A DNA stretch of 64,000 nt from Lacticaseibacillus paracasei subsp. paracasei (GCF_000829035.1 NZ_AP012541.1:2356001-2420000), one strand, 5' to 3'; shown: positions 55,908-63,606, numbered from the stretch's first letter. Program-made: numbers and translations. Notes: generated by a model not told the origin, from the sequence alone.

Positions 55908-56537
55908 ATGCAATTCAGCGACAAACTCAAACTGGCTCGCCAACAGCAACAACTCACACAAACACAAATTGCCGAGCAATTACACGTTTCCCCAAAAACA
56001 ATTTCCAGCTGGGAAAATGCGCGCAGTTTTCCTGACATCGGCACACTCGTCAGGATTAGCGATTTTTATGATATTTCTTTGGATCAACTATTACAGGAGG
56101 ATCAGACGATGACAGATCATTACGACGCGATTGACAAACATGCACAACGGGATAATAAGTATTTTCAAGTTACCTATTATTTGAATGTTACCCTTTTCTT
56201 AGTCCTCTGGGGACTGCAAGCTGTTTCAAACAACTTCAGGTCTGTTGTCGGTTGGCTCACACTCGCATTTGTGATTAACTTGATCGTACTTGCGACTCAC
56301 TACCCAGACTATCATGCATGGATTAACGGTTTGCCTCATCGCATATTGCTTTTACTTCTCATTATAGGAGGGAGCACCATTTTCTTTCTCATTAACGGAA
56401 AGATCGCTAATCCCCAGCAAACTAATGCCGCTTATTTAACCGGTTTTTACATTGGCAGCGTTGCGAAGCCACTCATGGAAACAGCCGGGGTCATCTTCAT
56501 GATTTTTGGCTATGGTGAGCTAAAAGAAACTAAGTAA
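55908..56537 (+). CDS. XRE-family regulator with a membrane domain
   Basis: About 209 aa. An N-terminal HTH_3 domain (FSDKLKLARQQQQLTQTQIA; HVSPKTISSWENARSFPD) is joined to four hydrophobic segments. Membrane-bound XRE regulators of this form are common in lactobacilli. A start four codons upstream (GTG) is possible; I use the ATG at 55908 where the HTH begins. Single gene with terminator. Confidence 0.85.
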   Translation: MQFSDKLKLARQQQQLTQTQIAEQLHVSPKTISSWENARSFPDIGTLVRISDFYDISLDQLLQEDQTMTDHYDAIDKHAQRDNKYFQVTYYLNVTLFLVLWGLQAVSNNFRSVVGWLTLAFVINLIVLATHYPDYHAWINGLPHRILLLLLIIGGSTIFFLINGKIANPQQTNAAYLTGFYIGSVAKPLMETAGVIFMIFGYGELKETK

Positions 56538-56576
56538 CCCACCAGCTCAGGCTGATACGCCCAATTAGTCAGCATA

Positions 56577-56593
56577 TGTTGCTGACTTTTTTC
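56577..56593 (+). terminator. Terminator of the XRE gene
   Basis: AGTCAGCA-tatgt-TGCTGACT then TTTTT; the stem begins at 56577 and the T run extends to 56592. Confidence 0.8.
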
Positions 56594-56672
56594 TTAAATG
56601 TGTATCTTGTTTTACAAGGTACTCACTCACGATTATACTATGCTTAACAAGGTACCAAAAGGAGGTTAAGCC

Positions 56673-57002
56673 ATGCAACCTTCATCGCAAATGTTAAAAG
56701 GCATTCTCGAAGGCGCCATTTTACAGATCATCCAACAAGGCGATATTTATGGCTACGGATTACACGAACAGTTAGGTGCGCTGGGCTTTGGCGATATTCC
56801 TGAAGGTACCATTTACCCGTTGCTACTGAAACTGCAAAAAAATAAATCAATTGTGGGCGTTCGGCGAGCATCTGAAAGCGGACCGGATCGAAAATACTAT
56901 CACTTAACCGAGGCTGGCCAACAAACACTGGCTGATTTTCAGCAACAATGGCACCAACTGAGTCAAGCGATGGCTAAGCTCAACCAAGGAGGCACAACAT
57001 GA
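56673..57002 (+). CDS. PadR-family transcriptional regulator
   Basis: 109 aa. The PadR winged helix is plain: MLKGILEGAILQIIQQGDIY, GYGLHEQLGALGF, IPEGTIYPLLLKLQKNKSIV and SGPDRKYYHLTEAGQQTL. AAAGGAGG precedes the ATG. It overlaps the next membrane gene by four bases (ATGA), the usual coupling of PadR to a membrane protein it controls. Confidence 0.93.
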   Translation: MQPSSQMLKGILEGAILQIIQQGDIYGYGLHEQLGALGFGDIPEGTIYPLLLKLQKNKSIVGVRRASESGPDRKYYHLTEAGQQTLADFQQQWHQLSQAMAKLNQGGTT

Positions 57003-57787
57003 AAAAGTTGAACCAAATGCGTATGGCCAACGATCAACAGCTCAAACAAATTCACGGCACAGATTACGCTTATACCGAAACGGTGGTTATCTATCTGCGT
57101 GGTGCGCTTCGCAAGAATCCATATGCGGTTGAGCATGCGATTAGCGATTTGTTGACAACTTTGATTGATGCTCAAACAGCAGGACGCAAAGTCTCAACCT
57201 TCTTTGGCGATGATCCTGAAACAGCAGCAGATAATATTTTAAAAGAATTGCCGCCTGCCCCGCTTGATTATTTTGTCAGCCTATTCTGGCCTTTTGCCAT
57301 GTTTCCGCTGATTGACGGCATCTTGATGATGGTGGTCGATCACGAAACCCGCCTCTTACTAACCGACTTTTTCCCCATGTTGATCGTTTCGTTAGGCCTC
57401 TTTGGCATTTCATTTGGTCGAGGTATCTCGTTTAATCGGCTTTCTCGTAAAACAATCCGTCGTGTCTTGATCAGCCTATTCCTCATCGTTGGCTTGCCTC
57501 TACTAATTGGCTATGTGTCAAATCATGTTTTCAACCTATCGTTTTCTAGCACCACACTGATTCCCATCTGTGGCGGCTTTGTCTTTCTGAATTTAGGGCT
57601 TGCAGCCTGCTTTCGAAAAAGCGCTTTATTATTCCTTGGGTGGTCAGCAATCTGGGCTTTCACGGCGGCGACGCTTTTCTTGCCAATTTCGGAATTATCC
57701 GTTGGCTTAGCCTTTGTTGGCCTAGGCGCCTGTTTGCTGCTACTTTTCTACCGTCCTGAGTCACAGTCACATCTGGAAGTATCCTGA
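56999..57787 (+). CDS. PadR-linked membrane protein, paralogue 1
   Basis: 262 aa. A soluble helical N terminus (about 95 residues: MRMANDQQLKQIHGTDYAYT; DDPETAADNILKELP) and six membrane helices. The layout recalls the HAAS/DUF1700 or DUF1129 groups that sit beside PadR genes; exact family uncertain. Closely similar to the next gene along its whole length, showing tandem duplication. Function unknown. Confidence 0.75.
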   Translation: MKKLNQMRMANDQQLKQIHGTDYAYTETVVIYLRGALRKNPYAVEHAISDLLTTLIDAQTAGRKVSTFFGDDPETAADNILKELPPAPLDYFVSLFWPFAMFPLIDGILMMVVDHETRLLLTDFFPMLIVSLGLFGISFGRGISFNRLSRKTIRRVLISLFLIVGLPLLIGYVSNHVFNLSFSSTTLIPICGGFVFLNLGLAACFRKSALLFLGWSAIWAFTAATLFLPISELSVGLAFVGLGACLLLLFYRPESQSHLEVS

Positions 57788-57839
57788 CCTGACGATACTT
57801 ATCACGACAACGGTGCCAAATGCTTTATGGAGGCTACTC

Positions 57840-58628
57840 ATGAAAAAGTTAAAACAACTCCGAACTGCAAACGATCAACAACTAAAAGCCATTCACGGCA
57901 CTGACTATACCTACACCGAAACCGTCATCGGCTATTTGCGGACTGATTTACGCAAAGATCCGTACGCTATTGAACAAGCTATCAATGACCTACTAACGAC
58001 ATTGACCGATGCACAAACAGCCGGCCATCGCGTGGCTGCATTCTTTAGTGACGATCCGCAGACCGCGGCGGACAATATTTTGAAGGAATTGTCGCGTGTG
58101 CCTGCCTGGTATCTCTTTGATCAATACTGGCCGATTGTCATGTTTCTATTTGCATCCATCATTTTCACGATGCTAGTTGGCCAAGAGCATCGACTTTCAT
58201 TAAGCAGTATCGCGGCACCTGTTGCTGTCGTGTTTGCTTTCATTGGCGTTCCCTTTGCCCGCGGCATTTCATTCAACAAAGTCTCTTCTAAAACCATTTT
58301 CGGCCTTCTAATCGCCTTTGCTCTTTTTATCATCGTCCCTTTGCTAATCGGCTATTTTTCGGCTAAAACAAATGCCTTTTCGTTTTCCCGCCCACTCCTC
58401 ATTAGCCTTTGTGTTGGCATCGGGCTGGTCAACTTATGTCTGGCTGGCTACTTTCGCACCATTGCTTTACTCCTAATTAGTTGGACTGGCATCTGGCTGC
58501 TCGCCTTGCTCGGTCTCCTCTTACCAGCATCCAGTTTAACGGTCGGCCTAGCAATCGCTGGTGTCCTGTGCGCAACACTACTGCTTTTCTATCATCCTGA
58601 GCCAAAATCCGTGATTGCGGCAAATTAA
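57840..58628 (+). CDS. PadR-linked membrane protein, paralogue 2
   Basis: 262 aa, the same length as the preceding paralogue. The N-terminal domain is highly similar (RTANDQQLKAIHGTDYTYT; DDPQTAADNILKELS), while the membrane half has diverged more. The ATG at 57840 follows TGGAGGC. It is probably cotranscribed with padR and paralogue 1 (52-base gap). Confidence 0.75.
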   Translation: MKKLKQLRTANDQQLKAIHGTDYTYTETVIGYLRTDLRKDPYAIEQAINDLLTTLTDAQTAGHRVAAFFSDDPQTAADNILKELSRVPAWYLFDQYWPIVMFLFASIIFTMLVGQEHRLSLSSIAAPVAVVFAFIGVPFARGISFNKVSSKTIFGLLIAFALFIIVPLLIGYFSAKTNAFSFSRPLLISLCVGIGLVNLCLAGYFRTIALLLISWTGIWLLALLGLLLPASSLTVGLAIAGVLCATLLLFYHPEPKSVIAAN

Positions 58629-58672
58629 AAAAGCCCTTGCTTGTGCAAAAGCCCTTCTGTAGGTCGTCAAGT

Positions 58673-58951
58673 TCATCTAAAAATCTGAGTCAATCCCCAG
58701 TCTCGATCGTCCATTGGCCCAATCTTCATATAAAGTTTGTTCAGTGCGTCAGGTGCATCCAACTGATGCAAGGCCACGTAGCGTGAAATGCTGTTCTTCA
58801 ACTTCACAGCAACCATCTGATAGGGATCACCATTTTGCAGATGTTGCGCTGATGTGAACAACAACTTTCGAAGATCATCCTGTTTGGCAATCTCAGGGTC
58901 TGCATAAGCAACATCGATTGCTTCAAACAATTGTGTTTCTTGTTTTTTCAT
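58673..58951 (-). CDS. Bacteriocin immunity protein, EntA_Immun-like (copy 1)
   Basis: 92 aa, soluble and helical: ETQLFEAIDVAYADPEIAKQ, LRKLLFTSAQHLQNGDPYQM and VAVKLKNSISRYVALHQL. This is the four-helix layout of enterocin A/pediocin-type immunity proteins, which protect the producer by binding the mannose-PTS receptor/bacteriocin complex. AAGGAGGAC precedes the ATG. It follows a paralogue by 23 bases. No structural bacteriocin gene is adjacent, so it may give protection to bacteriocins of others. Confidence 0.75.
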   Translation of the reverse strand: MKKQETQLFEAIDVAYADPEIAKQDDLRKLLFTSAQHLQNGDPYQMVAVKLKNSISRYVALHQLDAPDALNKLYMKIGPMDDRDWGLTQIFR

Positions 58952-58974
58952 GAACGTGTCCTCCTTACAAATAT

Positions 58975-59259
58975 TCAAAGCCAAACGCTCAACCCGCCGC
59001 CTCCGCGCGCTCGCATACTAGCGCCTGCTACCAATTTATAAACTGGCTCAAGTGCAGACGGATACTGAAAGTGACGAACCTGCGAATAAGACGCGATGAA
59101 GCTGTCAAGGCGGGCAGCGACGTAACCGAACCGATCACCACTTGCCAATCGCTGGGCTGATTCAAATAAAAAACGTTTAATCTCATCATCCGACTGAACT
59201 GCGGCATCATTATAGGCGCCATCAATGGCCTGAAATAACCGCGTTTCCTTTCCACCCAA
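58975..59259 (-). CDS. Bacteriocin immunity protein, EntA_Immun-like (copy 2)
   Basis: 94 aa from a TTG start preceded by TTAGGAGC. The pattern KETRLFQAIDGAYNDAAVQS, IKRFLFESAQRLASGDRFGY and VAARLDSFIASYSQV aligns along the length of copy 1, so this is a tandem duplication. The C terminus ends in a glycine/arginine-rich tail not found in copy 1. The 190 bases upstream (59260-59451) hold no recognisable gene or quorum-sensing box. Confidence 0.72.
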   Translation of the reverse strand: MGGKETRLFQAIDGAYNDAAVQSDDEIKRFLFESAQRLASGDRFGYVAARLDSFIASYSQVRHFQYPSALEPVYKLVAGASMRARGGGGLSVWL

Positions 59260-59451
59260 TACGATCAGCTCCTAATGATAACGGCAGTTTAACACTTCAA
59301 AAAATGCGGCGCAATGTTGATACGGATGACCGATCAGCCACCAACCACCGACATGCCAAACATAACGGATGGTTTTAATTTTTTAAATTGTCATGTGAAC
59401 TGAACCATGCTTGACTGCTGTTACCGCCCCCAAAACACTGGATAGCTATTG

Positions 59452-59746
59452 TTAGTAACCATACCGAATATTCGCCAGGGCCATCAATGCATCAAGCTTA
59501 TCCGACTCTGAAACAGTTAACACAATCTGGTTTTTTCAGAGCGCTGGAAATGTCGAGATTCATGCGGCTCAGAATGAACGGAACAGCTGAATCCTTCTTT
59601 CTAAACGCCTCTATATAATCACTTAACACTTGTTGTAACGGCATTTTCTGCTGGCTATGATTTAGGTCTGCCACCAGTTCAGTTAAAATACTAATCGCTT
59701 GTTCTGCTCGGTCTTGACCGCCAGCATACCATTTTAAAATACTCAT
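59452..59746 (-). pseudogene. Bacteriocin immunity gene with a one-base frameshift
   Basis: The ATG at 59746 (GAGGTGAAGGAAG before it) opens MSILKWYAGGQDRAEQAISI and VPFILSRMNLDISSALKK, typical of another lactobacillar bacteriocin-immunity family. The frame then runs out early (PDCVNCFRVG). Removing one base from the A6 run (59531-59536) restores NQIVLTVSESDKLDALMALA-NIRYGY, ending at 59452 and giving 97 aa. The restored tail fits this family. Either a real mutation or a sequencing error in a homopolymer. Confidence 0.65.
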
Positions 59747-59780
59747 TCTTCCTTCACCTCTTAAAAGTCTTTCGGAACAC

Positions 59781-59827
59781 AAAAAGGCCCATTTCGCGCC
59801 ATGGTACCACGGAAATGGGCCTTTTGT
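59781..59827 (-). terminator. Terminator of the ThrE-type exporter gene
   Basis: AAAAGGCCCATTTC and GAAATGGGCCTTTT form a long perfect stem, with TTTTTG on the minus strand. Confidence 0.85.
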
Positions 59828-59846
59828 GTCCAACCAAATGATGCTC

Positions 59847-61202
59847 TCAATCACTTTTCCGCCATCGCGAATCCATGATCAAGCGGGCCGTAAACAGTCC
59901 CAATGGTAAAAACATGATAATCAAAGCGGCGCGGGTCATCCATTCAGCGCCAACGCCGATATTATTTAAGCCGATGTTATAAATCGCTCGATAAATATAC
60001 AAGCCAGGCACCATGATCACAATGGATGGCACTGTGAGCGAGATCCGTGGGTAGCCGTCAATTCGATTGATCGCCGAAGCAAGTAACCCCGCGACCAATG
60101 CGCCAATAAAAGCGGCAGCCGCCGGTGGAATCGTGCTCAAGTCGACCAGTTCAAGTCGCAGCGTATTCGCCACTGCCCCAATCAAACCAGCTTGTACCGC
60201 CATGCGCTTTGGACTGTTAAACATAACCGAGAAACCAAAGACGCCGCTGAAACTGGCAATCAACCGAAAAAGCAGCAAAAGCATCGGATTCAATCCCAGA
60301 TCAACAAAGTTTTCAGGGCGCAAGTGCACAATCATCGCGACTAACCAACCGACCAGTGATGCGACAATCGTAATCATCAAGGCATACAGCAGGCGCTCCA
60401 TCCCTGACCGCATATCTTGCTTCGAAATATCTAACATACTCGTGATGAACGGAAAACCGGGAATCACGAACAGCATGGCACCAATATAACCGGCCTCATG
60501 CCGCGCAGCGATGCCCAGACTCATTTCTAATCCACGAAAAACAAGGAAGTACGCTAAGCAAGCAACAGCAACACTGACGCCAATGCAGGCCAACAAGGTC
60601 CAGCTGCGGCGAATCATAATACCACGCAACCAATTGCCGATACCCGCGCCAACAAAACAGCAAACCATCTCAACTGGACCACCGCCAAGCAGAAAAACGA
60701 AAGCGCAACACGCCAGCGCCGCAGCCAATCCTGCTCGCAGCGGATCATAATTACCCGACATTTTCTGGATCTGATCGAGCCGATGATGAATCTCGCGCAC
60801 CGTTTCCGTGGTATATTGCTTTTCAAAATTGCGCACAAACCGTTCAAGTGCATCAAGTTTGTCGGTGTTCACGCCGCTTTGCGATAATGAGAGAACTTCG
60901 GAGTAGGCGTGGTTGTTACTAAAACAAGTGTAGGATAACGAAATGAGGCCAATATCAGCAGAACACGACATTCGCAAAGCACGCGCAACCGTGTTCATAG
61001 CTTCACGCACGCGCCATGCCCCAGTTCCACACGCCAGCAACATAATCCCCACCCGACCAACGAGTGAAGCACGTTCCTCAAGCGTGGCATGATCTGCCTG
61101 CCGTTCTTCGCTGACAATCACGTCATACCATGGAATCTGCATGTGATGTTTTTCTGAAAGTGGCCGCGTTCCTCGCGCTGTCTGATTACTTTTTGCCGTC
61201 AT
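59847..61202 (-). CDS. Threonine/serine exporter ThrE-family protein (fused two-domain form)
   Basis: 451 aa with about ten membrane helices. The N-terminal soluble stretch (SLVGRVGIMLLACGTGAWRV; MNTVARALRMSCSADIGLIS) and following membrane domain are ThrE (DUF1212); a second C-terminal set of helices (PPAAAAFIGALVAGLLASAI) is ThrE_2 (DUF3815), so both halves often encoded separately are fused. Predicted to export threonine and serine. AGAAGG lies about 12 bases before the ATG. It lies among bacteriocin-related genes, probably by chance. The 300 bases upstream hold only a candidate small peptide. Confidence 0.85.
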   Translation of the reverse strand: MTAKSNQTARGTRPLSEKHHMQIPWYDVIVSEERQADHATLEERASLVGRVGIMLLACGTGAWRVREAMNTVARALRMSCSADIGLISLSYTCFSNNHAYSEVLSLSQSGVNTDKLDALERFVRNFEKQYTTETVREIHHRLDQIQKMSGNYDPLRAGLAAALACCAFVFLLGGGPVEMVCCFVGAGIGNWLRGIMIRRSWTLLACIGVSVAVACLAYFLVFRGLEMSLGIAARHEAGYIGAMLFVIPGFPFITSMLDISKQDMRSGMERLLYALMITIVASLVGWLVAMIVHLRPENFVDLGLNPMLLLLFRLIASFSGVFGFSVMFNSPKRMAVQAGLIGAVANTLRLELVDLSTIPPAAAAFIGALVAGLLASAINRIDGYPRISLTVPSIVIMVPGLYIYRAIYNIGLNNIGVGAEWMTRAALIIMFLPLGLFTARLIMDSRWRKSD

Positions 61203-61352
61203 AACTTGTGCCGATCCTTCTTCTTATAGGAATGTGTTATCTTGAAAAAATGAAAATAAACATTCACTATTTTAGCACATCTGACGTACACGCGTTGGCG
61301 ATCAAACCAGGCCTCGTCTCTTACCCCGACAGTTTACGCTGAAATACGGCAC

Positions 61353-61421
61353 TCAAATGACACTTTTTAAAGCAGCTAACACAGCAGCTACGAAATAACA
61401 AATGATATGCCCATCATTCAA
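61353..61421 (-). CDS. Candidate very short peptide (22 codons), uncertain
   Basis: A TTG start lies 7 bases after a perfect GAAGGAGG, and reads MNDGHIICYFVAAVLAALKS VI in two parts before TGA: a short hydrophobic peptide. Inserting one A in the AAAAA run near the end would extend the frame (KKCHLSAVFQRKLSG), so it may also be a damaged gene. It is 86 bases below the 103-aa gene and could share its operon. Support is only the ribosome-binding site. Confidence 0.3.
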   Translation of the reverse strand: MNDGHIICYFVAAVLAALKSVI

Positions 61422-61507
61422 AACTTAACCTCCTTCGTCTATGCCACTAGCCGCAAAAATGGATCGGGTGCCTCTAGGCTAGTTTTGATTAAATCACCAA
61501 CGCGTCG

Positions 61508-61819
61508 TCAAACCCTAGCTTTCTGTTCTTTAATTAGACGCAGTTCACGCCTCAATTGACGCAAGTTGCCTAGCCACAAAAATGAAAAATCCAGTTCACC
61601 ATTTTCATCAGCAAATACCATATAAGGATTTTCCGGATCAATTAATTGGCTCATGGCTTTGCTTGATAACTGCAATCCTTGATTCAGGGTCTTAATCTCG
61701 TGAATCAGGTGTCTGCGAAGTATTCTTTTCCAAAAGACCGGCACCGCGTAACAAATGACACCGCCCATCACCATCAAGCTCACCATACCTGCATCAACCA
61801 AAGCGTCTATCTTCAACAC
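61508..61819 (-). CDS. Small membrane protein in the bacteriocin-linked operon, 103 aa
   Basis: A hydrophobic N-terminal segment (AGMVSLMVMGGVICYAVPVF) is followed by a basic helical tail (WKRILRRHLIHEIKTLNQGL; LRQLRRELRLIKEQKARV). The size and layout fit an immunity or accessory protein, but I recognise no family. The start is uncertain (GTG or TTG at 61819-61822; weak ribosome-binding site). It lies 72 bases below the frameshifted gene and shares its promoter. Confidence 0.55.
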   Translation of the reverse strand: MLKIDALVDAGMVSLMVMGGVICYAVPVFWKRILRRHLIHEIKTLNQGLQLSSKAMSQLIDPENPYMVFADENGELDFSFLWLGNLRQLRRELRLIKEQKARV

Positions 61820-61891
61820 CCCAAACTTGTGATCCTGCTGCCGATCAAACTATCGACACGCTAAGCGACAACCAGTGTGTTTCCAATGTTT

Positions 61892-62241
61892 TTAGTTACA
61901 GCCAAACAAATGGGCAAAAAAGCGTTGTATGCCACGCCTTTCCGGTTCTGGCTTGCCAAGTGGTTCTCCGTTCGCCAACCGTCGAATGTCATCAATCGCA
62001 TCCCGCCCCAATTGACTCAACTGGATACTTTGGGTTGACAAAATGAAATCAATTTTTTGGGCAAATCTAAACAATTGCGATCAAACTCCGGTCCATGCGG
62101 CAGTTCATTGTCCATATCACCGGCGACTCTATCAACGACATACGCCATCTCCGGCGACCGATTAAGCGGATGCAACTGATGAATTTCATGACGGAGAATC
62201 ATAATCAATTTCCTAGCTTCCATTTCAAGTTGATATTCCAT
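61892..62241 (-). pseudogene. Frameshifted helical gene, first of the box-C operon
   Basis: The ATG at 62241 (AAAGGGG before it) opens MEYQLEMEARKLIMILRHEI and RVAGDMDNELPHGPEFDRNC, but the frame ends at 62017. Adding one A to the A6 run (62053-62058) joins it to the second frame: LPKKIDFILSTQSIQLSQLG, RDAIDDIRRLANGEPLGKPE and PERRGIQRFFAHLFGCN, about 117 aa. Size and helical content suggest a bacteriocin immunity protein (inference). C-AAA-AAA could also allow -1 ribosomal slippage. Its leader is split from promoter box C by the IS30 element. Confidence 0.6.
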
Positions 62242-62260
62242 ACCCCTTTACCTTTCCCTT

Positions 62261-62277
62261 AACAAAAGATAATTCCC
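62261..62277. repeat. Left copy of the 17-bp direct repeat flanking IS30
   Basis: AACAAAAGATAATTCCC, repeated exactly at 63453-63469 on the other side of the element. Confidence 0.8.
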
Positions 62278-63452
62278 CAGTTTACAATTCAAGTGCAACA
62301 CCCTGACGACTAGACCATAAAGGCCATGAAGACCTATTCTTGTTAGTGCTAGCTAAACAAGAAAGCAGGAATCTTCATGACCCACTCTCAGACTAACACC
62401 CACAAGCATTACCAACAACTCAGTTTTAGCGACCGTGCTACAATTCAGGCCCTTCAGGCTGCTGGTGACACCGCGACCGTGATTGCACAGAAGCTTCATC
62501 GCAGTAAAGCGACAATCTCACGAGAAATCACGCGTGGATCTGTAACTCAGCTCGACTCGAAGCGTCACTCGCATCAAGTCTATCTTGCGGAAACTGCCCA
62601 AGCCATGCACGACCGTAAACGCGATAGAACCGGTCACTACGCCTTTCTTAAGACCGGCCGTGCGTTCTTCAAGGCTCTCGCCAGGGAGCTTACTCGTAAG
62701 CCGCGCGTACACAGCGTTGATAGCTTCGTACACTTCTATCGCGACCAGGGCAAGGCTTGCCCTTCAACGACAACTGTGTATCGCTACATCGACGCCGGGC
62801 TGCTTGAGCTAGACAACATGACACTTCCCAAGAAGCTCCGACGCCGCATCAAAGGCTATAAGAACGCCCACAAGCGCAAGAATAAGAAGATATACGGCGA
62901 CTCAATCGAGTTGCGTCCTGCGGCCGTGAATGACCGCACAGGCGTGGGACATTGGGAAGGCGACTTGGTCAAAGGTATTCGCTTAGCTGATGAGCCAGCA
63001 TTAATGACGCTCACAGAACGGTACAGCCGGACTGAGATCATCGTCAAGATTCCTGACTATCATGCGGGCACCTGCCTTAAAGCCTTGCAGGACACGATCG
63101 ACGACTACGGGGCCAAGGAATTTGAGAGTATCACTTTTGACAATGGTTCCGAGTTTGCCAAGTTATCAGAGATTGTTGGAACCCAGATTTACTTCGCACA
63201 TCCGTACTCGCCTTGGGAGCGTGGCACAAACGAGAACGCCAATGGACTGCTTAGGGAATTCTTCCCGAAAGGGAAGTCTCTCAGAGCAATTACCCTGGTT
63301 GAAATTCAAGCAGTCCAATCCGCACTGAACCATCGTCCCAGACGTATTCTGAACTATCTTCGCCCATGCGATTACTACCGATGCATGGCGTAACAGCCTA
63401 GACCACTATCAAGAATTCGTTATCATCGTTGCACTTGACTTGAAAATTGAGG
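62278..63452 (+). mobile_element. IS30-family insertion sequence
   Basis: About 1175 bp. The left inverted repeat (62278-62299) and right one (63428-63449) match at 19 of 22 positions, with CAAGTGCAAC in common at the inner side. One transposase gene fills it. It is flanked by 17-bp direct repeats; three bases at the right end leave the exact border open (14-17 bp duplication). It lies in the untranslated leader between promoter box C and the frameshifted gene, in opposite orientation to that operon. Confidence 0.88.
62377..63393 (+). CDS. IS30-family transposase
   Basis: 338 aa, complete. The N-terminal HTH (LSFSDRATIQALQAAGDTAT; HRSKATISREI) precedes the DDE core: first Asp in VGHWEGDLVKG, second in ITFDNGSEFAK, Glu in PWERGTNENANGLLREFFPK with the IS30-type spacing. 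The C-terminal LNHRPRRILNYLRPCDYY is the usual IS30 end. No frameshift or stop is visible, so the element may be active. Confidence 0.95.
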   Translation: MTHSQTNTHKHYQQLSFSDRATIQALQAAGDTATVIAQKLHRSKATISREITRGSVTQLDSKRHSHQVYLAETAQAMHDRKRDRTGHYAFLKTGRAFFKALARELTRKPRVHSVDSFVHFYRDQGKACPSTTTVYRYIDAGLLELDNMTLPKKLRRRIKGYKNAHKRKNKKIYGDSIELRPAAVNDRTGVGHWEGDLVKGIRLADEPALMTLTERYSRTEIIVKIPDYHAGTCLKALQDTIDDYGAKEFESITFDNGSEFAKLSEIVGTQIYFAHPYSPWERGTNENANGLLREFFPKGKSLRAITLVEIQAVQSALNHRPRRILNYLRPCDYYRCMA

Positions 63453-63469
63453 AACAAAAGATAATTCCC
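63453..63469. repeat. Right copy of the 17-bp direct repeat flanking IS30
   Basis: AACAAAAGATAATTCCC, identical to 62261-62277; probable target duplication. Confidence 0.8.
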
Positions 63470-63501
63470 ATCCCAACTTTAACAAGCACTTGCTTATTGT
63501 A

Positions 63502-63569
63502 AGATTACCATCTCCCGCGTTGTGTGACGCAATCTGCCGATTAACGTCGTGTTTTGGCCGATTAACGTC
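63502..63569 (-). promoter_or_regulatory. LytTR-type direct-repeat operator and promoter (box C)
   Basis: Minus strand: GACGTTAAT (63561-63569), 12 bases, GACGTTAAT (63540-63548), 32 bases, TAATCT (63502-63507). The two repeats are identical, and the flanking bases also repeat (ACGACGTTAATCGG). It stands between the export accessory gene and the operon to its left. Transcription would run leftward and meet the IS30 element. Confidence 0.8.
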
Positions 63570-63606
63570 GTATTTTTCATATTTCACCTAAAAATGAGCC
63601 TTAATT

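Noticed and set aside
59747..59854. 36-codon N-terminal extension of the third immunity gene
   Set aside because: It passes through the ThrE terminator hairpin, whereas the inner ATG has a strong ribosome-binding site.
61892..62241. Programmed -1 frameshifting as the explanation for the two-frame gene
   Set aside because: C-AAA-AAA is only a partial slippery site and no downstream stem was evident; with an IS in the leader and other broken genes nearby, mutation is simpler. Kept as an alternative.
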